Of a stretch of 64,000 nt of DNA, positions 1 to 9,496 are shown piece by piece. Position 1 is the stretch's first letter. Each line of letters starts with the position of its first letter. A program made the translations under genes and the position numbers. The notes under the pieces were generated by a model. That model did not search any database. It saw only the letters and a program-made list of their open reading frames with translations, and was not told the DNA's origin. Origin of the DNA: Halobaculum roseum (lineage in GTDB: Archaea; Halobacteriota; Halobacteria; Halobacteriales; Haloferacaceae). The stretch is taken from contig NZ_CP082288.1 in assembly GCF_019880245.1 (NCBI RefSeq), positions 124,001-188,000 on the forward strand, given 5' to 3'.

Positions 1-194
1 CGCTGGACAGCGCGGTAGGCGGTCGAGCGCTCCCGGTCGACGCGCTCGGCGATCTCGTCGATAGTCAGCGGGGAGTCGGCCGACACCAACGTCTGGAAGC
101 AGTCCTTGTCGAGTTGTTTCAGGCCGTGAAAGCACTCGAGCAGCCCCTCGCACTCCATGTCCCGTCGGAGTTGTTCGGACATCGAATCGGGCAT
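1..194 (-). CDS. HTH transcriptional regulator (TrmB/MarR-like), 3' truncated
   Basis: The first 64 codons of a gene that runs off the left edge. The N-terminus (MPDSMSEQLRRDMEC) leads into a winged-helix DNA-binding segment with the pattern LTIDEIAERVDRERSTAYRA, typical of haloarchaeal TrmB/MarR-like regulators. A second in-frame Met lies four codons downstream. The first ATG is preferred because a TATA-like box lies about 33 nt upstream, which suits a leaderless transcript. Such regulators often control neighbouring metabolic genes, but the rest of the gene and its partner lie outside the window, so the target is unknown. Confidence 0.75.
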   Translation of the reverse strand, partial: MPDSMSEQLRRDMECEGLLECFHGLKQLDKDCFQTLVSADSPLTIDEIAERVDRERSTAYRAVQ

Positions 195-545
195 TTGTAC
201 GGTAATACCAACGATCTCCGTCGACATAAGGGTTGTGTGTGCAATATACAATCTCGTCTCTCCGGTTGTCGGCGGGAACGACGCCCGAAACCGAGCAACC
301 GACCGGTTCGCCTGTCGGGTACCCTCTCGCCGAAAAACGTTCGATGCACCCGAAGGAAGTCACGGATGGACGGTGCCGTGGGGTCCATCGAGGCCGGACA
401 CAACCAATAAACCGCTCGGGATAGTATTGGGCATTATGATACATACTGCTGCCGGACTTGTCGCCGTCGGATCGGGTGGGTTCCCAGGGCGAATTGGCTC
501 GGTGGCGACGACGGCTCCGACTGAGTCCGCGCGGATCGACCGACG
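195..545. other. Intergenic region between diverging genes
   Basis: Holds the promoter of the minus-strand regulator and the upstream region of the plus-strand DUF2270 gene. Open frames cross it in several phases but none has a convincing start, family resemblance or codon pattern. A short AT-rich patch (atagtattgggcattatgat) about 110 nt before the DUF2270 ATG may be its promoter. Confidence 0.4.
224..232 (-). promoter_or_regulatory. TATA-like box of the left-edge HTH gene
   Basis: Read on the minus strand this is CCTTATGTC, centred about 33 nt before the ATG of the regulator. That spacing fits an archaeal TATA element with a leaderless or very short-leader transcript. Inferred by inspection only. 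Confidence 0.35.
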
Positions 546-1382
546 ATGACGGCCGACCCTGACAGCGATCCCGAGACCGCCGACACCGCCGCCGCCGACG
601 AGACCGGGGCCGCTCCGGCCGACGACAGCGGCGGGAACACCGTCGACTCCGAACGTAGTCCGACCGGAGCCGGGACGCCGACGGAGGGATCACGGCCGGG
701 AGCGACCCCGGGTGACGATGTATCCCCCCACATCGGTGGGGGACTGCTCGACGAGAACATGGGACCGAGCTCGGCGATGGCGCACCTGTACCGGGGTGAG
801 CTCCACCGGATGAAGCTGTGGCGTGAGCGCCTCGACCGGACCACGAACTGGGGCGTCGTCGTCATCGCCGCGTTGCTCACGTGGGCGTTCACGAGCCCGG
901 ACAACCCCCACTACATCATCCTCGTCGGCGTCGCGACGCTGTCGGTGTTCCTGGTGATCGAGTCGCGTCGCTACCGCGGCTACGACATCTGGCGTACGCG
1001 CGTCCGCACCATCCAGGAGAACGTCTGGGCCTACGGGCTCGACCCCGAGGGCGGCCTCGCCGACCGAGACTGGCGCGAACGCCTCGGCGACGACTACCGG
1101 ACGCCGACGCTGAAGATCACGGCCGAGGAGGCGATCGCCCACCGGCTTCGCCGGGTGTACCTCCCGCTGTTCGCCGTCCTCCTGGCTGCCTGGCTGATCC
1201 GAACTACGGCCTTCTCGTCCGAGCCGTGGCCGGACGCCGCGGCGATCGGGATGGTCCCGGGAACTGTCGTTCTCCTCACCGTCGGCGCCTTCTACGCCGC
1301 CGCGATCGGGATCGCATGTCGACCCCGAACCTGGCACGCGAAGGGCGAACTTCGGTCGGAGGACCTCCGGAAACGGCGCTAA
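546..1382 (+). CDS. DUF2270 family membrane protein
   Basis: A 278-residue protein with an acidic, Pro/Gly/Asp-rich disordered N-terminus of about 75 residues. The conserved DUF2270 core follows (HLYRGELHRMKLWRERLDRT) and carries four predicted membrane segments in two pairs: two after residue 95 and two after residue 205. This family is common in haloarchaea and has no assigned biochemical role. The basic loop between the pairs (RRYRGYDIWRTRVRTIQENV) is typical of the family. It stands alone: the upstream neighbour diverges and a transposon-end relic lies downstream. The family call is secure; the function is unknown. Confidence 0.85.
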   Translation: MTADPDSDPETADTAAADETGAAPADDSGGNTVDSERSPTGAGTPTEGSRPGATPGDDVSPHIGGGLLDENMGPSSAMAHLYRGELHRMKLWRERLDRTTNWGVVVIAALLTWAFTSPDNPHYIILVGVATLSVFLVIESRRYRGYDIWRTRVRTIQENVWAYGLDPEGGLADRDWRERLGDDYRTPTLKITAEEAIAHRLRRVYLPLFAVLLAAWLIRTTAFSSEPWPDAAAIGMVPGTVVLLTVGAFYAAAIGIACRPRTWHAKGELRSEDLRKRR

Positions 1383-1742
1383 CAGCGTCGATCGACTCCG
1401 CGGCGACGACGATCATGCGACTGGGACACAGTTCGCACAGTGGAGGAACTGGTCTTTGGTCTGATGGAGGTCGTCGCACCGCCCGTCAGGTACGTCGAGT
1501 TTGACTTTGACAGTGCGAATCACGTCCCCCATCCGTATTTCACAAGTTGACTATTTCTTTATATCTACGGCTGATGTTGGGGAGTCGGACTGCTATCGCT
1601 CGTGGATTGATTCGAGGATTGTCGGATTCCTCCCACGGCTCAAGCCGTGGGCTTCCTCCTTGCATTTCTGTGAACCCGCCACCGCTTACGGGAGTAGGGC
1701 GGGTCAGTAGCTACACTCAGGTCCTCAAACCGGAGGAGGATG
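1383..1742. other. Intergenic region carrying the transposon relic
   Basis: The left part (to about 1630) has no convincing gene. An AT-rich patch (tatttctttatatc) occurs around 1551-1564. The right part is the IS200/IS605-type end described separately. Confidence 0.4.
1632..1739 (-). mobile_element. Solitary right-end hairpin (putative omega-RNA region) of an IS200/IS605-type element
   Basis: A perfect 9-bp stem (CCCACGGCT / AGCCGTGGG, 2-nt loop) lies at 1632-1651, followed by a 7-bp stem ACCCGCC / GGCGGGT at 1674-1704. On the minus strand the order is GGAAGCCCACGGCTTGAGCC then GTGGGAGGA, which I recognise as the usual 3' end of haloarchaeal tnpB elements, where the structured guide (omega) RNA is encoded. 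No tnpA or tnpB reading frame is attached: the PrpF-like gene begins its stop codon a few bases away. It is most likely a deletion relic or a stand-alone terminal element. The sequence differs from the right end of the intact element near 50.3 kb. Confidence 0.65.
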
Positions 1743-2894
1743 TCAATCCGTGCTGTTCCGGTAGTATACGTGTCCGTCAAAGAGCAGTCGTGCAGTGCGA
1801 CCGACGCGGACCCGGTCGATCGTCGTTCCCCCGTCACGCGTCGCTCCCTCGACACCGATCGTGATCCTCCCCTTGGGATGGCCGATGACCACGTTGGGGC
1901 CCCCGGCGTCCCGAGCAAGCTCCGCCGGGATCGTCCCATCGATCTGGGTCGCCGCGGCGAGACACATGGCGCCGGTCGTCGCGTACGAGTGGTGGGGTGT
2001 CTGGGTCGTCACGATCCTGGCCGTGATATCGATATCGTCGTCGTTGACACGTTCGCCCGAGGCGGTGCTGAACGATTTCGGTTCGGATACCACCGCGATC
2101 TGGGGGATCGCCGGGCATTCGTCGACGGCGTCGCGCCGGTCATCGACGAGACCGAGCCGTTCGCAGGCTGCCCCCCTGAGGAGTTCGAGTCGGTCGAGGA
2201 GGTCCGGGTCGTTCAGCGTGTCGGGGAGCTCCGTTCCCTCGAGCCCGAGGTCACGGGCACGGAGGAACACGTTGGGGTTCGCGATATCGACGATCAAGAC
2301 GGTGTAGTCCTCACCGGCGACCGAGAGTGTCTCACGGACCGCACCGGTCGGCAACGTCTGGCCGGTGACCGAGCCGCCCGGGTCCCGGAAGTACGAGTCG
2401 ATCCGGGCACCCGTCCCCGGGATCCCGTCGACATGGTACTCGCCGTGTACCGCCGGTTCCCCGTCGGCGATCGGGACGACCTGGTCGATATACGTGTCCG
2501 TATTCGTGTTGTAGAGGACCAGTTCCGTCTCCGGGTCCCGAGCGTCGACGAGTCCGGTCGCCGCGGCGAACACGCCGATACCGCTCGTCAGGTTCCCACA
2601 GTTCCCCGACCAATCGACGGTCGCGTTGTCGATCCCGACCTGCCCGAACGTGTATTCGATGTCGGCGTCCGGCCGGTCCGCCTCGTCGACGATCATCACC
2701 TTGCTCGTGTGGGAGTTTCCTCCACCGATGCCGTCGATCTGTAGCGGGTCCGGGGTTCCGAAGAGCTCGATGAGGATCTCGTCCCGCAGCTCGCCGGCCG
2801 GCGGCAACTGCTCGGGTGTCACGTACAGTCCCCGGCTCGTTCCGCCGCGGATCAGGGTCCCCCGAACGGAGCCCTGGATCGATTGGTCGACCAT
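1743..2894 (-). CDS. prpF: PrpF family protein (2-methylaconitate isomerase-like)
   Basis: A 383-residue member of the PrpF family (diaminopimelate-epimerase fold), close to the usual 390. Family members isomerise double bonds in unsaturated tricarboxylates or dicarboxylates: 2-methylaconitate, methylitaconate and 4-oxalomesaconate. The active-site region DWSGNCGNLTSGIG, with its Cys, and the SHTSKVMIVDE segment with its Lys are present, as is the opening RGTLIRGGTSRGLYV. It is followed on the same strand by a PrpB-like lyase after about 100 nt, and an aconitase lies about 20 kb on. PrpC and PrpD are not in the window, so the physiological substrate is open. Confidence 0.85.
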   Translation of the reverse strand: MVDQSIQGSVRGTLIRGGTSRGLYVTPEQLPPAGELRDEILIELFGTPDPLQIDGIGGGNSHTSKVMIVDEADRPDADIEYTFGQVGIDNATVDWSGNCGNLTSGIGVFAAATGLVDARDPETELVLYNTNTDTYIDQVVPIADGEPAVHGEYHVDGIPGTGARIDSYFRDPGGSVTGQTLPTGAVRETLSVAGEDYTVLIVDIANPNVFLRARDLGLEGTELPDTLNDPDLLDRLELLRGAACERLGLVDDRRDAVDECPAIPQIAVVSEPKSFSTASGERVNDDDIDITARIVTTQTPHHSYATTGAMCLAAATQIDGTIPAELARDAGGPNVVIGHPKGRITIGVEGATRDGGTTIDRVRVGRTARLLFDGHVYYRNSTD

Positions 2895-2999
2895 GCCGTC
2901 GGGCTCGTGTTCCTCCGGCGTAGGTGTTGTGTCGTCGGGGGTTCACACCACAGGTCACCGTCACCGGGGATCCGTTCATCGCTCTCCCCGAGCGGGGGT

Positions 3000-3899
3000 T
3001 CAGCCGTCGTCGGTCGCGAACCGCTCTTCGAGGTCGTCGACCGCCGGCTTCCCCACGAGGTCGGTGTAGTACTCCCAGTCGACGACGGCGTCGGGTGCCT
3101 CGTACTCGTCGGACGTCCCGACTGCCGTCGAGAGTTCCTCCAGCCCGCGTTTCATCCCCGCGGTCGCCGCGGCGGTGATGAGCCGCGGGTAGATGACGAC
3201 GTCGACCCCCATCTCGTCGAGTCGTGCGGCCGGGATCAGCGGCGTCGTCGGGCGGCTACGCACGCCGAACCCCATGTTGACGGAGAGCGGCGCGTCGACC
3301 TCGGCCGCGACGCGACGGATGTCGTCCGCCGAGCGCAGCGCGTCCGCGAAGACGACGTCGGCGCCGGCGTCCGCGAACGCGTTCAGCCGCCGGATCGCCT
3401 CGTCGAGTCCGTCCGGCTCGGTCGCGTCGGTCCGCGCCTTCAGGAGCATGTCCGGGGCGTGCGAATCGCGTGCGTCCGCTGCCGCCTCGATCTTCGCGAC
3501 GGCCTCCTCGAACGCGACGACGGACTTACCCGCCATGTGGCCGCACCGCTTCGGCCACTCCTGGTCCTCGATCATGACGGCAGCCGCCCCCGCGTCGGCC
3601 AGCCTCCGGATCGTGCGATGGACGGAGACCGCGTTCCCGTAGCCGGTGTCGGCGTCGACCCAGACCGGGATCTCGACCGCATCCGTGATCTCGCGCGACT
3701 GGTCGGCGATATCCGGCAGCGTGAGGAAGCCGACATCCGGCTGCGCCAGGCGACTGTTGGAGACGCCGGCACCGGAGAGGAACCCGCTCTCGAAGCCCTG
3801 TTGCTCGACGAGCCGCGCACTGATGCCGTCGTATACGCCCGGAACGACCGTGATCTCCGATCCGGCGATCGTCTCCGCCAACCGCTCGCGCCCGTACAT
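3000..3899 (-). CDS. Isocitrate lyase/PEP mutase family lyase (2-methylisocitrate lyase-like)
   Basis: A 299-residue alpha/beta barrel of the ICL/PEP-mutase superfamily. The signature PKRCGH (K117-H121) and the Mg-binding VDADTGYGN (D82, D84) mark it as a C-C lyase rather than a PEP mutase. Relatives include 2-methylisocitrate lyase, 2,3-dimethylmalate lyase and oxaloacetate hydrolase. Each releases pyruvate, glyoxylate or a related oxoacid from a substituted malate or isocitrate. The gene starts with a clear ATG and lies between the MFS carrier and the PrpF-like gene, all on one strand. The exact substrate cannot be read from motifs; pairing with PrpF favours a methyl-branched acid. Confidence 0.85.
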   Translation of the reverse strand: MYGRERLAETIAGSEITVVPGVYDGISARLVEQQGFESGFLSGAGVSNSRLAQPDVGFLTLPDIADQSREITDAVEIPVWVDADTGYGNAVSVHRTIRRLADAGAAAVMIEDQEWPKRCGHMAGKSVVAFEEAVAKIEAAADARDSHAPDMLLKARTDATEPDGLDEAIRRLNAFADAGADVVFADALRSADDIRRVAAEVDAPLSVNMGFGVRSRPTTPLIPAARLDEMGVDVVIYPRLITAAATAGMKRGLEELSTAVGTSDEYEAPDAVVDWEYYTDLVGKPAVDDLEERFATDDG

Positions 3900-3959
3900 A
3901 CGAGACAGACGACACCCGAGGGGTAAAGTACCGATCGGCCGAGTCGTCGGAGCGCGCCG

Positions 3960-5189
3960 TCAGGGCGAGTCGAACACCCACAGGAGGACGGACAACCCCG
4001 TCGCGACGAGAAGCGCGGCGGTGAGTACCCAGAACGCCGGCCGAAGTCCGGCCGTCTCCGAGACGACGCCGACGAGGGCGGGTGAGGACGCTCCGGCGAC
4101 CATCTGAATCGTCCGCACCGCGCCGAGGCTCCCGCCGGCGACGGAGGTCGGAATGACCGACATGAGGTACGCCCCCCGTACTGGACGGTAGCCGTGTGCG
4201 CCGAGTCCGAGACACACGACAGCCCCACCCAGCATCAGGGGTCCAGCGACGTCCGACAGGAGGAGTATCGCTCCGAGGCCCGCCGTCGCCAGCCCGACAG
4301 TGAGCGCGATGAGCGGGAGCGCCCCCGTTCGATCGCTTATCTCCCCGGTGAGCAACTGAACGAGGCTGACCGCGAACAGGACGCTGAACAGCAGGCTCGC
4401 TGTGGTGGTAGTGAGGCCGGCCTCCCGCGTGAAGTACAACGGGAGGAACGCGAGCGTGGCGTTGTAGGCGAACGAGAACAGGGTCGTGACGAGGACGAAC
4501 ACGGAGAAGCGCCACTCCCGAAACAGCGCCCCGTACTCGCGGATCGGAACGGTCGTCTCGGTGTCGGCCCGGTCCGGCTCGGGATCCGGAAGCCGCCGGG
4601 GGACCCGGGCAACAAACCCGACCGTGACGCAGATCCCGACGATCCCGGCGACGAGGAAGGTCGTTCGCCAGCCGGCACCGACCACCCCGGGTGCGTTCGC
4701 GAAGAGCACGACTGCGGCGGGCGCCGCCGCGCCGCCGAGGGTCCCGAACGTGTCGAACACGCCGAGGGCACGCCCGGTCTGTCTAGGATACGTCCGCGAG
4801 AGCACCCGAATGCCGACCGTCTTGACCGGGCCGGTACCGGCGCCGATCGTCAGCATGGCCCCGACGAGGACGACCAGCGGACTGTCGACCGCCAGCGCGA
4901 GCGCCCCGACCGCCGCGAGTACGGTCCCCGCACCGATGACGGCCACGGAACTAACCCTGTCAGCGATGAGTCCCGACGGGAACTGCATCGCCGCGTAGAC
5001 CATGAGCAGGCCGCTGAACGCCCCACCGAGGACCGCCGGTGAAACGCCGTACACGCGGGAGAGCCGTTCGAACAACGGCGGGAACGCGAAGCGAACGAAC
5101 TTGCTCAGGAACCACAGTCCGGAGGTAAGCACGATCGCGTCAAAGCGGCCGATCCGGCCGACTAGCGATCGGATCTCCGCGGTCACCAC
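3960..5189 (-). CDS. MFS transporter
   Basis: A 409-residue major facilitator with about 12 hydrophobic helices in two halves. The N-half loop PSGLIADRVSS and C-half loop TGEISDRTGALPL resemble MFS motif A (GxLaDRxGrr). The start is GTG, with a second GTG directly after it. It lies 60 nt before the PrpB-like lyase, consistent with one transcript: carrier, lyase, isomerase. Such carriers usually move organic anions or drugs. The context suggests import of the organic acid degraded by the neighbours, which is inference. Confidence 0.85.
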   Translation of the reverse strand: MVTAEIRSLVGRIGRFDAIVLTSGLWFLSKFVRFAFPPLFERLSRVYGVSPAVLGGAFSGLLMVYAAMQFPSGLIADRVSSVAVIGAGTVLAAVGALALAVDSPLVVLVGAMLTIGAGTGPVKTVGIRVLSRTYPRQTGRALGVFDTFGTLGGAAAPAAVVLFANAPGVVGAGWRTTFLVAGIVGICVTVGFVARVPRRLPDPEPDRADTETTVPIREYGALFREWRFSVFVLVTTLFSFAYNATLAFLPLYFTREAGLTTTTASLLFSVLFAVSLVQLLTGEISDRTGALPLIALTVGLATAGLGAILLLSDVAGPLMLGGAVVCLGLGAHGYRPVRGAYLMSVIPTSVAGGSLGAVRTIQMVAGASSPALVGVVSETAGLRPAFWVLTAALLVATGLSVLLWVFDSP

Positions 5190-5461
5190 GTGCGCTCTCG
5201 GACGCCGTGTCCGGTGGATATCATTACTCTGGTTCTGTCTGGGGCGACCTGTGATCTCTCCCGACGCGTGGCCGATAGCGGACGGGACGAGCGCCCTCCT
5301 GTCGTGTCGAGTCTCAGTGCTATCCGAGGGTTCTTAACTTGTGTCATGCTACGCTGTGCCAGGATGACTCGGCGTGAACGCATCGGTTCGTCTTCGGACT
5401 GTCTCGATGCCTCTCGGATCGGTTTGATCGACCTCCGGGCGTCGTCGGCGACGGGACGACG

Positions 5462-7618
5462 ATGACGCTCCTCGATGTCGACGACCTAGCGGTCCGGTAC
5501 GACACGCGCGAAGGGCCGCTCCACAGCGTGAACGGGATCTCGTTCAGTATCGACGACGGCATCAACTACGCGCTCTCGGGTGAGTCGGCCTCGGGAAAGT
5601 CCACGACCGCGAAGGCCATCCTGGGGCTGTTGCCGGACCACGCGGAGATCGAGTCGGGAGCGATCGAGTTCGAGGGACGGGACCTGCGCTCGCTGACGCC
5701 GTCGGAGCGGCAGGATCTACTCTGGGAGGAGATCGCGTTCATTCCACAGACGGCCATCGACGCGCTCGACCCGGTGATGACGGCCGGCGCACAGATCAGG
5801 CAGGCGATCCAGACGCACCGGGAGCTCTCGGAACGCAACGCCCGTCGGCGCGCACGCGAACTGTTCGAGATGGTCGGGCTGGACCCCGACCGCGTCGACG
5901 ACTATCCCCACCAGTTCTCGGGCGGGATGCGCCAACGTGTCGTCATCGCGATGGCGCTCGCGCTCGATCCGAAGCTCGTCATCGCCGACGAGCCGACGAC
6001 CGGCTTGGACGTGGTCGTTCAAGACAAGATCATCGACAACATCCTCCAGATACAGGAGGAGACCGACAGCTCGCTCCTGTTGATCACGCACGACTTGAGC
6101 GTCATCGCCGAGACCTGCGACGAGATGTCGGTCATGTACGGCGGGAAGATCATGGAGCAGGGCTGCGTGGAGAACCTCCTGCTCAACCCCACGAATCCGT
6201 ACACGATGGGGTTGAAGAACGCGTTTCCGGCGCTCGATGACGACGCCGACGACCTCGTCTCCGTCCCGGGAAAGCCGCCGAGCCTCGGCACCGAGCCGAC
6301 GGGCTGCGTCTTCGAGCCGCGGTGTCCGTTCTCGAGCGAGGGGTGTGCGACAACGGAACCGGACGTGGAGACGATCCCGTACCGGAACCAGCGAGTCGCC
6401 TGCCACAACGCGGATCGAGCCGCACGGATACGCCAAGAGGCCGACGACGCCTCCACGTGGGGCGGCGCCACGGAAGGGTCACGATCCCGTGACGGTGAGG
6501 TGTTGCTCGAAGTCACCGACCTCTGCAAGTGGTACGAGCGTTCGGAGTCGCTGTTGGGGCGCTTCCCCATCGACGGCCTCTCGCCGACGGTAACCGGCAT
6601 CTCGAACAGCGTCCGCCGGTGGTACGAACAGCGCGGCGAGATCCTCAACGAGGTGCTCAGGGACGGCGGATCACACGTTCGCGCCGTCGACGGCGTTTCG
6701 TTGTCCGTCGCACGTGGAGAGATCCTGGGCGTCGTCGGCGAGTCGGGCTGTGGGAAGACGACGCTCGGCCAAACGCTCGCGCTTCTTGAGGATCCGACTG
6801 ACGGCGGGTTCGAATTCGACGGTCACTCACACGAGTACTATCAAGACGGGAACCTCCAGTCGTTCCGACAACGGTTACAGATCGTCTTCCAGAACCCGTA
6901 CGACTCGCTGAACCCACGGCTGACCGTCGAACAGTTGGTCAAGGAGCCGCTGACGATTCACGACTACCGGACGGACGAGAAGGCCGAGGCCGTCCGGGAG
7001 ACGCTCGAGCAGGTCGGGATGGCTCCCGCCGAGAACTATCTCGAGAAGTATCCCAACGAGCTGTCCGGCGGGCAGCGACAGCGTGTCGCGATCGCTCGTG
7101 CGCTGGTTATCGACCCGGACTTCTTCATCTGCGACGAGCCGGCGTCGATGCTCGACGTGTCGCTCCAGGCGGAGGTGCTCAACCTGCTTCGGACGCTCGC
7201 GAACACGCGGGGTATCGGCGTGTTGTACATCTCTCACGACCTCGCGAGCCTCACACAGATCGCCGACAGGCTCTCGATCATGTACCTCGGACAGTTCGTC
7301 GAACAGGGACGGACCGAGCGCGTCGTGAACGACCCGAAGCACCCCTACACGGAGGCATTACTCTCGGCCGTCCCCGAAACGGACCCGCGAGGGAGCCGCG
7401 AGCGTGTCTTCCTCGACGGGAAACCGTCCGACCCGGTGGGGGAACCGCAGGGGTGCCGGTTCGCCCCCCGCTGTCCGAAGGTAACCGACGAGTGTCTGGA
7501 CGCGGAGCCCGAGCTCGACGAGTGGACGGGACCGGACCACTCGGCCGCGTGTTTCCGGCCGGCGGAGCGACCGGAGCCGGACGAGCCCGCACGGGTCAGC
7601 GGGTCCGTCGACGACTGA
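5462..7618 (+). CDS. Oligopeptide/dipeptide-type ABC transporter, fused double ATPase (DppD-DppF-like)
   Basis: A 718-residue fusion of two ABC ATPases of the peptide/opine/nickel class. The first half has Walker [10 protein letters not shown] (40-48), signature FSGGMRQR and Walker [12 protein letters not shown]. The second has [17 protein letters not shown] and [11 protein letters not shown]. Each half ends with the oligopeptide-type C-terminal domain containing a CxxxxRCPF or CrfApRCPk cluster, associated with metal in this class. No permease or binding protein adjoins it, although a closely similar fusion completes the Dpp operon at 14.1-20.1 kb. It may share those permeases or be the remnant of a second operon. 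Confidence 0.9.
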   Translation: MTLLDVDDLAVRYDTREGPLHSVNGISFSIDDGINYALSGESASGKSTTAKAILGLLPDHAEIESGAIEFEGRDLRSLTPSERQDLLWEEIAFIPQTAIDALDPVMTAGAQIRQAIQTHRELSERNARRRARELFEMVGLDPDRVDDYPHQFSGGMRQRVVIAMALALDPKLVIADEPTTGLDVVVQDKIIDNILQIQEETDSSLLLITHDLSVIAETCDEMSVMYGGKIMEQGCVENLLLNPTNPYTMGLKNAFPALDDDADDLVSVPGKPPSLGTEPTGCVFEPRCPFSSEGCATTEPDVETIPYRNQRVACHNADRAARIRQEADDASTWGGATEGSRSRDGEVLLEVTDLCKWYERSESLLGRFPIDGLSPTVTGISNSVRRWYEQRGEILNEVLRDGGSHVRAVDGVSLSVARGEILGVVGESGCGKTTLGQTLALLEDPTDGGFEFDGHSHEYYQDGNLQSFRQRLQIVFQNPYDSLNPRLTVEQLVKEPLTIHDYRTDEKAEAVRETLEQVGMAPAENYLEKYPNELSGGQRQRVAIARALVIDPDFFICDEPASMLDVSLQAEVLNLLRTLANTRGIGVLYISHDLASLTQIADRLSIMYLGQFVEQGRTERVVNDPKHPYTEALLSAVPETDPRGSRERVFLDGKPSDPVGEPQGCRFAPRCPKVTDECLDAEPELDEWTGPDHSAACFRPAERPEPDEPARVSGSVDD

Positions 7619-7868
7619 CCGGGTGAACGGTCGCACTCGTCGAGCGCCCAAAGGCGCACACGCACGAACGACTCACGTCGGTCGCCCCGCGACGGTTGAC
7701 TTCCCTACTACGGCGGACGAAACTGTGTAGACGGCGACGGATGTCCGCGTTTCACAGCCAAATCGAGGCGGATGCCCCGAGACTTGACCCCGAGGCAATT
7801 TACAGTCGACCACGTCACTCCTCGTAATCGCCCATTGATCTTATCCAATGACGGTGTGAGTCTCCGGC

Positions 7869-8723
7869 ATGGTTCAGCGCTCGCTGCTATACTCGCCCGG
7901 GGACGACCGTGAGATGTTGAAGAAGGCAGTCGAGACCGAAGCGGACACGGTCGTCTTCGATCTGGAGGACGCCGTCGCGCCCGCCGCGAAGGAGGGGGCG
8001 CGGGCGACCGTCCGGTCGATGCTCGATGACCTGGACGACCCTACCCCGAACGTCGCCGTCCGCATCAATCCGTACGACCTATCGGGGCCGGCTGATGTCG
8101 CCGCAGTCGTCGGCGAGCCGGAACGGCCGCCCGACAGTATCCTCCTCCCGAAAGTGAACGACGCCGAGCCCGTCGAGTCTCTCCGCGACCAACTCACGGA
8201 ACTCGGCGCTGCAGCCGTCGGCATCGTCCCGCTGATCGAGACAGCGGCGGGTGTCATCGCCGCCAACGAGATCGCGGCCGCACCGGGCGTCACGGCTGTC
8301 GCGTACGGCGACCAGGACTTCACCGCCGATATCGGTGCGACCGTCACCGACGACAAGACCGAGTCGCTGTACGCCCGCCAGCGGACGGTCGTCGCCGCTG
8401 CCGCCGCCGGCGTCGACGCGCTCGACACCGTCCACACCGACATCAGTGACACGGAGGGACTCCGCGAACAGACCGAGTTCGTCGTCGAACTCGGCTTCGA
8501 CGGGAAGCTCGCGATCCACCCTGACCAGATCGCCGTCATCAACGAGGCGTTCACGCCGGGGGAAGACGAACTCGAGTGGGCCGAGACGGTGCTCGCCGGG
8601 CAAGAACGGGCGAGCGATGAGGGCGACGGCGTGTTCACCGTCGACGGGCAGATGATCGACCCGCCGCTGGTCGAGCGCGCCCGGACGATCGTCCGGCGGG
8701 CAGAAGCTGCCGGGATCCGGTAG
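7869..8723 (+). CDS. HpcH/HpaI aldolase/citrate lyase family protein (CitE-like)
   Basis: A 284-residue TIM barrel of the CitE / malyl-CoA lyase class, which cleaves or condenses (S)-malyl-, citramalyl- or beta-methylmalyl-CoA thioesters. Visible hallmarks are RSLLYSPGDD at the start, FDLEDAVAP with the metal acid, PLIETAAGV, YGDQDFTADIG and the C-terminal GFDGKLAIHPDQ. Its ATG follows a TATA-like TTATCC by about 25 nt, so a short leader is likely. The ADP-forming acyl-CoA synthetase 3 kb away could provide the thioester substrate. A stand-alone CitE homologue without CitD/CitF is not citrate lyase. Confidence 0.85.
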   Translation: MVQRSLLYSPGDDREMLKKAVETEADTVVFDLEDAVAPAAKEGARATVRSMLDDLDDPTPNVAVRINPYDLSGPADVAAVVGEPERPPDSILLPKVNDAEPVESLRDQLTELGAAAVGIVPLIETAAGVIAANEIAAAPGVTAVAYGDQDFTADIGATVTDDKTESLYARQRTVVAAAAAGVDALDTVHTDISDTEGLREQTEFVVELGFDGKLAIHPDQIAVINEAFTPGEDELEWAETVLAGQERASDEGDGVFTVDGQMIDPPLVERARTIVRRAEAAGIR

Positions 8724-8755
8724 CCACGGCGCCTACCGACCCCGAGATCGACGGA

Positions 8756-9496
8756 CTACGCGACCGAGTGCTCCGAGGCGATCCGCTCGATCGACTCGCG
8801 GAGTCGCTCGCGATAGGTGTCGAGGTCGTCGCCCACGATGGGGTTGCCATGGATCGGCGCGACGGCGTTCACGTCGTACGACGCGAAGATGTCGTCGAGC
8901 GTCCGGTCGACTTTCTCCGGGGCGACGTAGCGGAGCCAGACGAGGTTGTCGCGATGGTACTCGTAGATCCGATCCGTCGGGGTCGACTCCGGGAAGTCGT
9001 CCGAGAGGTAGTCGCATCGCCCGGGGTCGTGGTAGTTACCGAACCCGTCGGCGGTGAAGAGGACGCCGTCGCCGTGGTCGTAGATCCACGTCGTGTGTGA
9101 CCGGTCGGCCAGCGGCGGGTCGATGAAGCTGAACTCCCGGCCCTCGATCGTAAGCGAGCCGCCGATGTCGCACTTGCGGGCGTCCGGGAGCCCCTGCTGG
9201 GCCGGCGACGCCGACGAGGCGACGAGTTCGACGTCCTCCGTGTCGCCGCCCAGCGGCGAGACGTTCGCCGCGTGGGGATAGTCCGAGTGTGAGAGGACGA
9301 TGGCGTCCGGACCGTCGCCGTCGGTCGCCTCGTCGACGGCGGCGGTGATCTCCTCGCGGTGGTAGAACGACCCCGAGTCGACGAGGACCGTCCCCTCCGG
9401 CGCGCGAAGGAGGTACAGCGAGACGTGTTCGTGGTCCCCCTCGTGTTCGTAACACTGGTTGATCCACTCGACGCTGGGGGTGACCTGGACCGTCAT
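8756..9496 (-). CDS. MBL-fold metallohydrolase with variant metal motif
   Basis: A 246-residue metallo-beta-lactamase-fold protein. The strand-loop normally bearing HxHxDH reads SHSDYPHAAN: the second ligand position is Asp and the usual Asp is Pro. Downstream, LFTADGFGNYH and APIHGNP supply the later Asp and His ligands. The same HxDxPH pattern occurs in the next gene, so the two are paralogues. The variant recalls HxExDH of flavodiiron-type MBL domains but no flavodoxin domain is attached. Its ATG overlaps (ATGA) the stop of a 31-codon reading frame, implying translational coupling in an operon read leftward. Confidence 0.85.
   Translation of the reverse strand: MTVQVTPSVEWINQCYEHEGDHEHVSLYLLRAPEGTVLVDSGSFYHREEITAAVDEATDGDGPDAIVLSHSDYPHAANVSPLGGDTEDVELVASSASPAQQGLPDARKCDIGGSLTIEGREFSFIDPPLADRSHTTWIYDHGDGVLFTADGFGNYHDPGRCDYLSDDFPESTPTDRIYEYHRDNLVWLRYVAPEKVDRTLDDIFASYDVNAVAPIHGNPIVGDDLDTYRERLRESIERIASEHSVA

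Noticed and set aside
157-549. Open frame across the left intergenic region
   Set aside because: No family resemblance; composition unlike haloarchaeal proteins and it overlaps the regulator's promoter.
1795-2744. Long open frames antisense to the PrpF-like gene
   Set aside because: They mirror a well-supported gene, are Arg/Val-rich and match no family; GC-rich DNA gives long antisense frames.
7741-7827. 28-codon frame MSAFHSQIEADAPRLDPEAI between the ABC ATPase and CitE-like genes
   Set aside because: No promoter or Shine-Dalgarno at the right place and no coupling to neighbours; cannot be distinguished from chance.
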